A stretch of 64,000 bases of DNA from CAVTJX01 sp963735175 (GTDB lineage: Bacteria; Electryoneota; RPQS01): positions 158,063-222,062 of the forward strand of contig CAVTJX010000001.1 in the NCBI GenBank assembly GCA_963735175.1, written 5' to 3'. The notes beneath the pieces are model-generated. The model was not told the origin of the DNA, did not search any database, and saw only the letters and a list, made by a program, of their open reading frames with translations. The position numbers and the translations under genes are program-made. The stretch's first letter is position 1; each line of letters begins with the position of its first letter. Below are positions 36,838-46,972 of this stretch, piece after piece.

Positions 36838-39800
36838 TTAACGCAGCAGGACCAGCTTGCGGGTGTCGTGGAAGCCGGCGGCGTCGAACGTATAAATGTA
36901 GACGCCGCTGGCAAGACCGCCGGTGTTGAAGCTGACAGCGTGCGCGCCGGCGTTTTCGATGCCGTCCACCAGCGTCGCCACTTCCTGGCCGAGCAGATTA
37001 TAGACGCGCAGCGTGGCGCGGCCCGTCTGCTTCAGGTCGTAGCGAATCATGGTCGTGGCATTGAAGGGATTCGGGTAATTCTGGTAGAGGCGGTACTCGC
37101 TGACGAGTCCGTTTTGCAACGGCGGAACATCCAAAGCCGTCGTCAGCGTAACGGGCAGCACGACGGTTCCGGTGGCCGTATTGTTGGCGAAGGTGAGATT
37201 CACGCGGTAGGTTCCGTCGCGGAGATTCGCGACGTTGAAGTGCAGCTCCACATCCCGCGACGAATTGGCCGTGACCGTACCGATGGCCGGGGAGACGGTG
37301 ATCCAGGTGGTGTTGAAATCCAACTCCCACACACCCAGCCGGTCGTCCGCCGGATTCTGCAGTATGCCGGCAAAGACCAGCAGTGTGCTGTTCCAGGTCG
37401 AAGTAATCGTACAGCCGCCCGCGCAGTCACCGGAATTCCGAGTGAGGTCGACGAGCTGTTGCAGCGCGCCCGATACGGGATGCATGCGGCGGACTATGGC
37501 ATGGTTGTTCGCGGCGTCCCGGCCAAACAGGTAGAGGGAATATCCCGCGTCATCGGTCGGGTTCCAGGCGAGACCGGTGAGCTGGAGCGCGGCCGGGAAA
37601 GTGCGAACGACGTGGCCGTCACGGGCGATTTCATAGATGTTCGAGAGATAATCCGCCGCCCAGAAATGTTGCGTGGTGGGGTCGTAAGCCAGGGCGCGGG
37701 TCGGATTGAGGGGACAGGGAATGGTATCGTGAACGACTCCATTCAAGTCGATGCCGATGATGTCCGCGCCGCCCGATCCATAGAGCAGATTCCCGTCCCA
37801 TGCCATGTCGAACCAGCCCAGATCACCCGTTGACGGCGGCTGCGGCAGGGAGCCCGCGCGGTTTCCACTGAGGTCAAAACGGTATAACAGTTTATTCCCG
37901 CCCGTCCCAGCGCCACTTACGAACCAGTGATCGCCAGCGAGTTCGCAGCCCTGGATCAGCGGATCGGAGACGCTGTCGGAAATGTTGATCCCGGTGAGAT
38001 AGTCCCAGCGTTCGTCGAGTGACGACGCGGGAGCATAGGCGATGGTGGTGGTGTACTCGAGGGTACCGTTGCCCGCGTTGTTAATCGAGAAGGATGCGTC
38101 GGTGGGATCCGGCGGTGTCGTGACCGTGACCTGACTGACGGAGAGCCCGATCTCGGGATGCAGCATGGCAACGCGGACTTCGGCCGTATCGTTTACGGCC
38201 ACTACTACGCCGGGCACGGCCGCATCGTTGAAGCCAAAGCGGACAGCGCGCAGCGTGAAGCTGCCGGTGAGCACGGCGGGCAGCAGGAAGCGGCCATTGG
38301 CGTCGGTTAAGACATGCACCGCGTTCCCTTCGAGGGAAATGGTGACATTATTCAGCGGCTCGCCGGAGGCGGAGTCGATCACCTGCCCGGCGATGGCGCC
38401 AAAGTCCGCGCGGTAGTCGGTGGTAAAGACGATGCTGCGGCCGATAGTAAGACTGGCGGCGCCAGGAGCAAGCGTATGATTGAAGCTGTACTGCAATCCA
38501 ACCAGACAGCCCGGCGCTTCAATGCCCACGGTGGCATAGTCGATATCGTTGCCGCTCCCGGCTTCATCCGTCACCCGCGCATACTGGAAGACGATAATGC
38601 CGTTACCGTCGCGCGTGGGATAGTGGGCCGGGTCGAGCAGCAGAATTTCAAAGTTGTCCGGTAAAGAGCCGTAGGCGACGGTGGCTTTCCACTGCACGAT
38701 GTAGCGGTTGTTGGCCACGTCGGAATAGACCCAGACTCCGAGAGTATCCGGCCACGAACCCGACGTTTTCAGGTCATCCCAGAAGGGCGCGAGCAACGCA
38801 TCCGGCGCCTGCTGGCCGGGAATGGGATAATTGCGGAATTCATCTTGCAAATGGCGGTCGCCCAGCGCCGCCCAGCCATTGGAACAGATTGTGATGGTGT
38901 CGTAGCTGACACCGTAAAACGTGAAGGGGAATGGCAGGCGCAAGGCGGTGGCGTAGGTCTGGGCCAGCGGCGGCTGTTCGCCCGGGTCGGCCAGCGCGGA
39001 CAACTTTGTGCCGACGCCCGCCGCGCTGATATTCACATAGTTGTAGGGCCTGTAGGACGGATAGGCGACGTCGGTATTATCGTAGGCATAATAGCCGTAG
39101 GCGTCGGGACCGCAGGGATCGCTGGTGGCGCGGTTGCCCAGCGGCAGCACAAAGCTCACACTGTCGACGAAACCGCCCGGGGTTGTGAGCGTGAGCAGCA
39201 TTGGCGCGGGAAATCCCGGAGTGACCAGGGTGCTGGCCGCAAGGGTAAACGTATGACCGGAATTGCTGGTGACGCCGCCGACGCTGATGGTTCCGAAGGG
39301 AGCCGTAGGATTCGACACCGCAAGAAAGCCGGATTGCGCGTAGAGCCGGCCGGTAAGATTTTCGAGGGTCAGGCCGCCATCGTTTCGCACGGTGACGGTC
39401 AGATTGGCGGATTCGCCCGGCTCAAGATACGTGTCGTTGTCGCCGCCTGAAACCGTGTGCGAGATGAAAATCGCGTCCCCCGCCCGGCAAATAAGCTGGA
39501 GCGAGGAGTGGGAAAGCACGTCGCTGGCCGTGACGGCAAGGGTGAGAATCGCGCTTTCGCCGTCGCGCATGGCATTGGAAATGGCGATGCGGAACGGTTG
39601 CGAACTCAGCGCGGAATCGCCAACGGCGATATTGGCATAGCTGCGTACACCGTTGACCACAGTGACATGCGGATTGCTGCTGGTGAGTGTGGCGTTGACA
39701 TCCGTGGCCTGTTGGGACGTTCCGAAATTGCGCAGCCAGGCGTTCAGGTCGATCGTCTCGCTCGGATTGACCAGGCCGTCGTTATTGCCGCTGGTGCCTC

Positions 39801-41872
39801 CGGTATTGTCGTCATCGAAGGTACAGGTGGAGAGGGACACCATCTGCGTGGAGGTGACACACGCGATGTCGGCGAGGAACGGTTTGTGGTTGCGCTTGGA
39901 AACGGTGAGGGTCATCGCGCCCGGCGTGTTCACGGTGACCGGTACATCGACAAAGCCCGAGGCGTCGGTGTAGGCCGTGGCGCGGCATTCGGTGCCCTTG
40001 AGCAGCACGCACGAGGGCGTCGGCGATGGGCGCGCCCGTGGCGTGATTGGTGACCTGCGGCCGCACACGCCGCGCGCCCACATTGACCGAGGCGGGATAG
40101 GTCACATCCATCACCACCGGTACCCGCGTCCACATCGACAAACTGGGTTCGCCCATCAGGTTGTTCCAATAGACGAAATTACGCGCGTTAGTCAACTCTG
40201 TGGGGAAATCCACGATGAGCTGCGCCTTGGCGCCCGCCAGCGCGAGGCCGAGATGCTCGACGTTCAGGTTGCAGATGTTGTAAACAAGACCGCCGGCGAC
40301 GGTGTTATTGAACTGCACGTGCGTGCCATAAGTGCAGGTGCCGATGCCGCAGACGCCGCCGCGCGGATTCCCGCGCGTGCCGGCGAGCATCCAGTTTTCG
40401 GAGACGCAGGGCTGAGGGGTCTGACACTTGTCATCGAACCATCCGGAACCGCAGGTGATGGCCAGCACGACGGGCAGCTTGTAGCCGTTGTTCGTGGCAC
40501 TGGCGCACGTATTTTCCATTTCCCCGACGACCGAACCGCGCCAGAGAAAGAAGGCGTCGCCGGCATTCAGATTGTTGCTGATACTACTGGGCTGACTGGC
40601 ACGCCGTTATCGGCATGAGTGGCGATGGTGACGTTGTTGACACCGGTGAAGTGCATGAACTGGTCGCGCGCCCAGTGCATCGTGATTTCGTTGGAACTGA
40701 TATTGTGGCCCGTCGATGCATAGAGAAAGGCGCGATGATACCAGGTCGTATCGGGCGTGGCCGTCGTGCCCATCCAGGGCGTCCGTTCGTAGCCCGTGAT
40801 CTTGTCCATGATCAGGGCATAATCCGAGCCGCTGGAGGCGGGCAGGCGGCCAATGCCAATATCTTCGTAATCGTCAGCCCCCGCGAGGGTCGCGAAATAG
40901 TGGTCGTAATAGGGGGAGGTTGTGGGGACGCCAAATCCGCCCGCCAGGGGATCGCCAAACAGGCACACATACTCCAGCGGCGGCTCTGCGTTGTAAAGCT
41001 GTTGCGCCGCGTTCCGCATGGTCGTGGTGGCCCAATTAGCGCGGGCATCGATGACTACGGTGTAACCGAGGCGGCGCTTCCACGTGGCCAGAGTATCGGC
41101 CCATTGCCGGACTTCGACATTGGTGGTGCAGATGATGAGATAGGATCCGGGGGCGGAGCGGATTTCGTCCAGCGCCGTCTCGTCAAGGTTGGCAATCTGG
41201 TCGCGGTAAAGGCCGGCAAATGCGGCGGACGGCCTGCCCGGATTCAACAATTCGTTTTCACCGGGGCGGTCGTTCGCCACGACGTCCGCCTGCAAATTCG
41301 AGTAGACGCGGGCCTCGCCGGTGACCGGGTTGACCTGTACGGGATAGAGCGTGACTTCGACGACGCGGAAATCGCGAAAGATGGCAGGCTCGCCCATCAC
41401 CACCGGTTCCGGCGGATACCAGGCGTTCTGACCATAGACGGCGGGACTTTTCTCCAGCGGGGTCCGGAAGCGCAGGTCTTCCGCCTGATAGGGCAGCGGC
41501 TTGACGCCGTTCATTGTCTCGAATTCGGCACTCGTCACGCGCAGATCCACGGAACCTGTATTGGGAATGCGGTAGAGGCGGGTGACATGCGGAATTACCG
41601 GGTAAGCCGGTCTTATATTCGTAGGACTCGCCGGGCAGCAGGAAGAGTTGATAGTTTTCGAAGTCCACCAGCGAATCCGCCACCATGACGGGAGGACGCG
41701 AGAGCGCAATGACGGTATGTTCGGGCGCCTCGCGGGATACGCGCAACGTAGCATCCTGATGCGAAAAATCAGAACAGACGGGCAGACGACTGCCCGTCGT
41801 CGCCAGGGCGAAAGGCGGAAAGGTGGCCAGTGCCAGAAGCACAGTGAGAAGCAGCGCTGGGATGTGTCTCAT
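36838..41872 (-). CDS. giant secreted C25 (gingipain-family) peptidase-like protein with type IX sorting domain (frameshifted)
   Basis: About 1,675 residues. Signal peptide MRHIPALLLTVLLALATFPP (ATG 41870-41872). A C25 propeptide/catalytic region follows, with YLIICTTNVEVRQWADTLATW, YVCLFGDP, DIGIGRLPA and AITCGSGWFD, whose Cys aligns with the catalytic Cys. The position of the catalytic His (normally GHG) reads WRGS, so activity is doubtful. Then CARDB-like beta domains (NVNATLTSSNPHVTV), a jelly-roll segment (FTFYGVSYDTITICSNGW), carboxypeptidase-like and beta-propeller-like parts. The last 85 residues are the NYPNPFNATTMIRYDL sorting domain ending KLVLLR. Frame changes near 41610, 40560 and 40050. 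Surface peptidase or adhesin. Confidence 0.85.
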
Positions 41873-42434
41873 AGTCCATTCTCGCGGTTTGCGGAAGGAA
41901 GGGGAGAGGACGAGCGTCGGGAGGTGATAGCAATCGGGGAATAATACGGACAATTTGACGATTCCGCAATAAAAAATGTTATAACCCACGAGAAATTCAA
42001 AATTCTATAGTATTCAGACATTTCCATATGCACTGAAAAGATGACTCCTCCGGCAATTTTCGCAGGTATTGCGCGGACCGGCAAATGCCTGATGGAAACG
42101 CCCATGCAATCCGTCTGCCATATGTTTATTAGTTAAATATTATTGCACTTAATGATGTGAATACCACTTGAGACTGTTGTAATATTGCTCAGTGCTGTGC
42201 ATTCCTTGCGCACTCCGATGTTTTCTGATGGATTCATCGACAATTAGACGCATTCCGTGATTAAGTCAGTAAGGAACAACCATCGCCAAGGCTAAACGCA
42301 AGAACCCTCGGCTGGACCGCGGCGTCCCTTATAAAAAAATTCCGGGGGAAGCCCATTCTGTTTGCTGAACCTTTACAGATTGAGTTCCACCCGGAATTGA
42401 ATTGCTGGGGTGATTGCAGTATATTATAGCGGGA
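41873..42434. other. AT-rich divergent spacer
   Basis: No conventional gene. 41940-42260 is AT-rich and probably holds the promoter of the C25 gene, but I see no clear -35/-10 pair. 42282-42368 holds a possible small frame with an ATC start (listed separately). 42340-42400 has an imperfect hairpin (AATTCCGGGGGAA / TTCCACCCGGAATT) that could end the SDR transcript or that small frame. Confidence 0.5.
42282..42368 (+). CDS. possible 28-residue basic protein with ATC start
   Basis: AAGGA (42271-42275) is followed six bases later by ATC and then an open frame reading AKAKRKNPRLDRGVPYKKIP and ending GEAHSVC with TGA at 42366-42368. The spacing is ideal for a ribosome site and the product is strongly basic, like a small RNA-binding protein. 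ATC is a very rare start, so either a base error (ATG) or chance is possible. No family recognised. Confidence 0.25.
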   Translation: MAKAKRKNPRLDRGVPYKKIPGEAHSVC

Positions 42435-43214
42435 TTAGACCCACAGACCGCCGTGAACGTTCAGCACCGTGCCGTTGACATACGCGGCGCGCGGCGAGAC
42501 CAGAAAGACCACGGCCTCCCCCACCTGCGCGGGCGTGCCGACGGTACCCATGGGCACTTCGGCTGTCATCCATTCGCGTTTGCGGGGGGTCATGGCGTCA
42601 TTTTCGATGTAACCGGGATTGACTACATTGACGCGGATCCCCTTGCCGCCAAGATCGCGGGCCAGTGTGAGAGCCATCACGACGAGGCCGGTCTTAGCAA
42701 TGGCGTAGGCGGGCGATTCGCTTTGCGATCCGACGCGCTCGGCGTTGGGCGCGCCGACGAAGACCATCGCGCCACCGCGTTCGCTGCGGTCGATGAGCGC
42801 CGCCGCTTCCCGGGCCACGAGGAAGGCGCTCGTCAAATTACCGTCGAGCATGTAGCGCCACTCCTGTAACGACGTTTTCAACAGGCGGCGGACGATAAAC
42901 GGTCCGACGTTGTTGACGAGGATGTCGAGCCGCCCGAATTCGGTGGCGATTGTCCGAAACATGGCAGCCACCTGGGCTTCGTCACCGACATCGCCCTTGA
43001 GGAGCAGCGCACGGCGGCCCAGACCGCGCACCCATTCGGCGACTTCATGGGCGGCGTCCTCGCGTTCGAGGTAGTTGATCGCCACATCGGCTCCGGCCTG
43101 GGCAAGTTTGAGGACGATGCCACGGCCAATGCCGCGCGCCCCCCCGGTGACGAGGGCCACCCGGCCGTGCAATTCGCCCGCGGCGGGAGCGGTGGCGGGA
43201 TCCGGAGTTGTCAT
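42435..43214 (-). CDS. short-chain dehydrogenase/reductase (FabG-like)
   Basis: A 259-residue NAD(P)-dependent oxidoreductase. The cofactor loop is TGGARGIGRGI, then NNVGP (NNAG position), the catalytic YAIAK with an upstream Ser region (GAPNAERVGSQSESPAY), and NVVNPGYI. The ending GGLWV is close to FabG-type ketoacyl reductases. It could reduce a 3-ketoacyl thioester or a small alcohol/ketone; nothing nearby narrows this. Divergent from the secreted esterase gene, 62 bases away. Intact. Confidence 0.9.
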   Translation of the reverse strand: MTTPDPATAPAAGELHGRVALVTGGARGIGRGIVLKLAQAGADVAINYLEREDAAHEVAEWVRGLGRRALLLKGDVGDEAQVAAMFRTIATEFGRLDILVNNVGPFIVRRLLKTSLQEWRYMLDGNLTSAFLVAREAAALIDRSERGGAMVFVGAPNAERVGSQSESPAYAIAKTGLVVMALTLARDLGGKGIRVNVVNPGYIENDAMTPRKREWMTAEVPMGTVGTPAQVGEAVVFLVSPRAAYVNGTVLNVHGGLWV

Positions 43215-43276
43215 GAGAATTTTCCTACGCCGTCAACGGCGTGTCTTCCAAGTTGTATCGACCGGAGGATCGGACG

Positions 43277-44821
43277 ATGCGTAAAGTGTTACTGCTGGTA
43301 CTGATCATGGGACTCTGGGCGCCGGGATCGCCGGCGCAGACGGTCATCGACACCTTTGCCGTCACCGCGTATGGCGACACGGCACAGTTCCAACTGCGAA
43401 TTCCGGTTAATTATTCGCCGCAGAATCCGCCCGCGATTATGGCCTGGTGGCACGGATATGGCGGATCGAAGGTAGAGCTGGGTAATACGGCTTTCGCCGC
43501 GGAACTCGCCACGCGCGGCTGGATTGGCGCGTGTCACAGCGGACCGAATTCATCGCACTACAACAGCCGCCTCGGGCAGGAGCACTGCCGCGCAATGCTC
43601 GATTTCGTCCGCGACAACTACCCCTTCAGCATGGACTCGATCTACATGTGCGGGAGTTCGATGGGTGGAGCGTCGGCGCAGATCTGGCACAACAACAACT
43701 GCGGCATTCACGACTACCTGTTAGCCGGGGCGGCCGGGGGCTCGCCGATTCTCGACACCCAGTACCGGCAGGAACAGTATCTCGCTTTGGGTCAAACCAA
43801 CAACGCGATGATCCGCGAGTTTGGCGGCCTGCCCGCCGACTGTGCCGCCGTTGCGTTTCAGTATCATCGCCATAGCGCAATCTTCGCCGCCGATACGTCG
43901 CAGTCGAATCACTTCAATGCTCTGAACCTGCCCGTCTACGACACCTGGGGCGCCGATTCCACCGAAGGGGCGAACTATGGCCATATCGCGTTAATCCTGG
44001 ACTCGCTGCGGCGGGCCGCCGGCGCGGATACGACGTTGACGTTTCCTTCCGAGTTAGCCGGTCACGGCTATCCGATCATGCACGCCGACAGCACCTGTAA
44101 CTGGTTGTCGAATTTCGCGGCAAATCGCTATCCGGATACGCTGTCGATCAACGCCGACGAGAGCGATGAATACTACTGGACGCAGGTGACGCTGGCCGAT
44201 ACGCACCACGTGTGGGGTCGCTATGGAGCGGTCAAAGACGCGCACCGCCACGGGCTGGATATCCAACTGGTGCGGAACATCGCCCAGATCGCGGTGGAAT
44301 TCGCATTTCCCTGGGAAGACTTCGATTCTCTCGAAGGGGATTGGGCGAACCTAGACACGGCCAATGTCCGGGACGCCGAGGTGTTGCTGTGTGGTGTCCC
44401 GGAAGTCCTGTCTGTGACGGCCGGTGACACGATCGTCGTGCCGTTCACCTGGAATCACGACACACTGCGGGTGACGATTGCCGTCGTGCAGCATTACAAG
44501 GTGGTGTTTGGTATTGACAGCACGGATACGAGTTCGACCCGCGGACCGGTGGCAGCAGTCCCGTTGATTACCCGGCTCACCGCGGCCTATCCCAATCCGT
44601 TCAATGCCCAGATCTCGCTGGACATTGAAAGCCGGGGGGCGGGCCGCCAGGAGATCCGGCTCTACGACATTATGGGCCGCGTGGCCAAGAGCCTGTCCGT
44701 GGGGCTGCGGCCCGGCTTGCAGCGTGTGACCGTGAACGCGAGCGAACTGGCCTCGGGCGTCTATTTCGTGACACTGCCAGGCGCCGCACAAACGCCGGTC
44801 AAGATCATGCTGCTGCGCTGA
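43277..44821 (+). CDS. secreted alpha/beta-hydrolase-like esterase with type IX sorting domain
   Basis: About 514 residues from the ATG at 43277 (GGAGG nine bases upstream). Signal peptide MRKVLLLVLIMGLWAPGSPA. The hydrolase domain shows AIMAWWHGYGGSK (oxyanion strand), the nucleophile elbow CGSSMGGASA (Ser about residue 130) and AGHGYPIMH, which could supply the His. It resembles feruloyl-esterase/PHB-depolymerase-like proteins only loosely. The end is a sorting domain (AAYPNPFNAQISLDIE, IRLYDIMGRV, GVYFVTL, KIMLLR). One of the few long genes here without a frameshift. Substrate unknown, presumably an extracellular ester. Confidence 0.8.
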   Translation: MRKVLLLVLIMGLWAPGSPAQTVIDTFAVTAYGDTAQFQLRIPVNYSPQNPPAIMAWWHGYGGSKVELGNTAFAAELATRGWIGACHSGPNSSHYNSRLGQEHCRAMLDFVRDNYPFSMDSIYMCGSSMGGASAQIWHNNNCGIHDYLLAGAAGGSPILDTQYRQEQYLALGQTNNAMIREFGGLPADCAAVAFQYHRHSAIFAADTSQSNHFNALNLPVYDTWGADSTEGANYGHIALILDSLRRAAGADTTLTFPSELAGHGYPIMHADSTCNWLSNFAANRYPDTLSINADESDEYYWTQVTLADTHHVWGRYGAVKDAHRHGLDIQLVRNIAQIAVEFAFPWEDFDSLEGDWANLDTANVRDAEVLLCGVPEVLSVTAGDTIVVPFTWNHDTLRVTIAVVQHYKVVFGIDSTDTSSTRGPVAAVPLITRLTAAYPNPFNAQISLDIESRGAGRQEIRLYDIMGRVAKSLSVGLRPGLQRVTVNASELASGVYFVTLPGAAQTPVKIMLLR

Positions 44822-44827
44822 AACCGG

Positions 44828-45250
44828 CTACTCGCCGGAATCACCGCTCGCATTATCATCCGCAGGAGACTCCGACTTGGAGTCTCCTTTTTTTCGGATA
44901 ATGCGGCTCAGGCGTTCGATCAGATCCGGCGCGGATTCGATGAGGGTATCCCATTTCGACGCTTTAGGGGTAATCATCATCGCGCGGTTCTGATCGACGA
45001 CGAGAAAGCCGACGGGCGTAATCGACACCCCCCCGCCTCCGCCCCCGCCTCCCGTGTTGCCGCCGTTGCCATTGCCTTTGCCCGCCGCGCCGCCCGCGCC
45101 CGCGCCGAAGCCCAACGCGACGCGCATCAGCGGCAGAATTGTGATGCCGTTGCTGACAATCGGTTCGCCGACGATGGTTTTTGTGGAGATAATTTCCCGC
45201 ATATTACGCATGAGGGCGTCGAGAATCTCCGTCGCTGCCGAGTCCGCCAT
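44828..45250 (-). CDS. GerW/YtfJ family protein
   Basis: 140 residues of the GerW (YtfJ) family, first known from spore germination in Bacillus but widespread in non-sporulating bacteria. The N-terminal IISTKTIVGEPIVSNGITILPLMRVALGFGAG and the C-terminal VSITPVGFLVVDQNRAMMIT are diagnostic. Between them lies a long glycine run (about 20 Gly/Asn residues), as usual for the family. No signal peptide. The DUF2953-like gene sits 30 bases upstream, the same pairing as ytfI-ytfJ in Bacillus. Confidence 0.92.
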   Translation of the reverse strand: MADSAATEILDALMRNMREIISTKTIVGEPIVSNGITILPLMRVALGFGAGAGGAAGKGNGNGGNTGGGGGGGGVSITPVGFLVVDQNRAMMITPKASKWDTLIESAPDLIERLSRIIRKKGDSKSESPADDNASGDSGE

Positions 45251-45280
45251 GGTATGACTCCTTTTTGATTACAGTTATTT

Positions 45281-45884
45281 TTAAGCGTGACGACGGTTGA
45301 ATTTGAATCGCAGCCGTTTCCACAAATAGCGCGCGCCTTCCCATGTCAGGAGCAGGGGAATCGTGCTGATTTCAACGCGGAAGTCGATGCGCGGCTGGGT
45401 CTGCTCAAAGTCGACATCCAGCGAAAGCGGCGCTGACGCCGGGAGCAAGGCTCCGGCGGCGCAAGCCCAGCCGTAAGCCATCCCGGTAAGCGCCGGATCG
45501 GCCGAGGCGACGACGACATCGAATTGACGCACGCGAAAGCGAATGTGACGGAAGACACGCTTCAAGATCCGCCACGCTTCCTTGAGGTCGCCGAATTCAA
45601 GCCGGTCGGGCGAGGCGCCGGGTTCGGCGCCCAGGGAGCGGAAAATGCGCATCAGCCGCGCCCGGGCATGAGCCTTTTCCTCAGGTGTTTTGGACTTCTG
45701 CTTGCGCCGCATCCGGTCGCGCAGGCGCTCGACTCTGGCGGGCGACACTTCAAGGCGCAGCCCGGCGAGGATGATACTCCACCGTCGCTCTTTGCCCCGC
45801 GACGCGATTTCTACGCCGAGGGGCAGCATCAGACACCGCGAGCAGAGGCAGCGTGATGACGAGCATGACGGTGATTAGGACCAT
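45281..45884 (-). CDS. DUF2953/YtfI-like membrane-anchored protein (one frameshift)
   Basis: About 200 residues: a single N-terminal transmembrane helix (MVLITVMLVITLPLLAV, ATG 45882-45884), then after a frame change near 45835 a soluble part with RRWSIILAGLRLEV and a charged linker. FRHIRFRVRQFDVVVASADPALTGMAYGW is the typical DUF2953 segment, followed by FEQTQPRIDFRVEI. Function unknown. The ATG directly follows the M42 stop (TAAATG) and the gene precedes the GerW gene, so the three are probably one transcript. Confidence 0.78.
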
Positions 45885-46962
45885 TTAGTCAACCAGCGTG
45901 TGAATGCGGGCGAGGGCCTGCATCAGGAGCCGTTCGCTGTGCTCGAAGTCGGGCCAGTAGAGCGTGCTGTTGGGTCCATGAATGTAGCGGCTGGGGACGG
46001 CGATGACGCCGGTCAGAACACCCGCGCGCGTCTGATGGATCGCGCCGGCATCCGTGCCGCCGAAAGCGGGCATCTTGATCTGATAGGGCACACCGGCCTT
46101 GTCGGCACAGGCAAAGAGGAATTCGGTCATGCGGCGCGGCACGAGGATCGAGTTGTCGATAACGGTAATCACTGGACCTTTGCGCAGACTGCACACGCAG
46201 CGGTCGGCCGGAACGCCGGGGCAGTCCGAACCGATGGTACCTTCGAGCGCGAGCGCGACGTGCGGATCGACGCCAAAGGCCGAGACTTTCGCGCCGCGCA
46301 TTCCCAATTCCTCGGACGTGGAAAAACTCGCGTAGACGTCGAGTGACGTCTTCACGCGGCCTTCGGCCAGGGCGCGGAGCGCGGCGATCGAGCAGCAGGC
46401 AACCGGCGCGGTCGTCGAACGCCTTGCCGACGAAGTGTTCAGGAGCGTATTCGAAGAACGGGTAATCCAGCACACCGGGGTCGCCCACCGCAATGCCGCG
46501 AGCGGCGGCTTCGGCCGCGGAAGACGCGCCGACGTCGATGAAATAATCCTCGGCCTTGATGGTCTTGTTTTTCGCGTCATCCGTCAGAACGTGGGGCGGC
46601 GACATGCCGATTACGCCGTGATAGAAAGCGCCGCTCCGGCTGCGCAACTTGACGCGGTGGGCGGGAAAGATGCGGTCGTCCCAGCCGCCGAGCTTGGCAA
46701 ACTTGACGAAGCCGCGGTCGTCAATGTGGCGGACCATCACGCCGACTTCGTCGGTATGGGCGTCCAGCAGCAGCCGCTTTTTTCCGCCGCCCTTGCGTAA
46801 CGCGATGAGATTGCCGACGGAATCCACATGCAGCTCATCGACCCAGGGGCGGATGAGCGTGGTGATGAGATCGCGAACGTCGTCTTCGTATCCCGAAGGG
46901 CCGAAGGCGTTGGAGAGGTCGCGCAGAATTTCCTGAAGAGCGGGCAGCGCTTTTCTGGGCAT
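45885..46962 (-). CDS. M42 family metallo-aminopeptidase (one frameshift)
   Basis: Cytoplasmic tetrahedral aminopeptidase of about 358 residues. Metal ligands and catalytic residues are in order: His in LLDAHTDEVG, Asp in GKAFDDRAG, catalytic Glu in STSEELGMRG and His in SRYIHGPNS. The N-terminus LSNAFGPSGYEDDVRDL is typical. The frame changes near 46388 (CTCGATCGCC should read CTCATCGCC), giving IAALRALAEGRV. It trims peptides from proteasome-like digestion. Ends immediately before the DUF2953-like ATG. Confidence 0.92.
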
Positions 46963-46972
46963 GATCGGATTT

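Noticed and set aside
40615..41688. 357-codon plus-strand open frame opposite the C25 protein
   Set aside because: Antisense shadow of a gene with family motifs; Arg/Gly-rich composition and no ribosome site.
43227..43242. ACGCCGTCAACGGCGT palindrome in the SDR/esterase divergent spacer as an operator
   Set aside because: Only a 6-bp stem in GC-rich DNA, with no adjacent regulator gene; could easily be chance.
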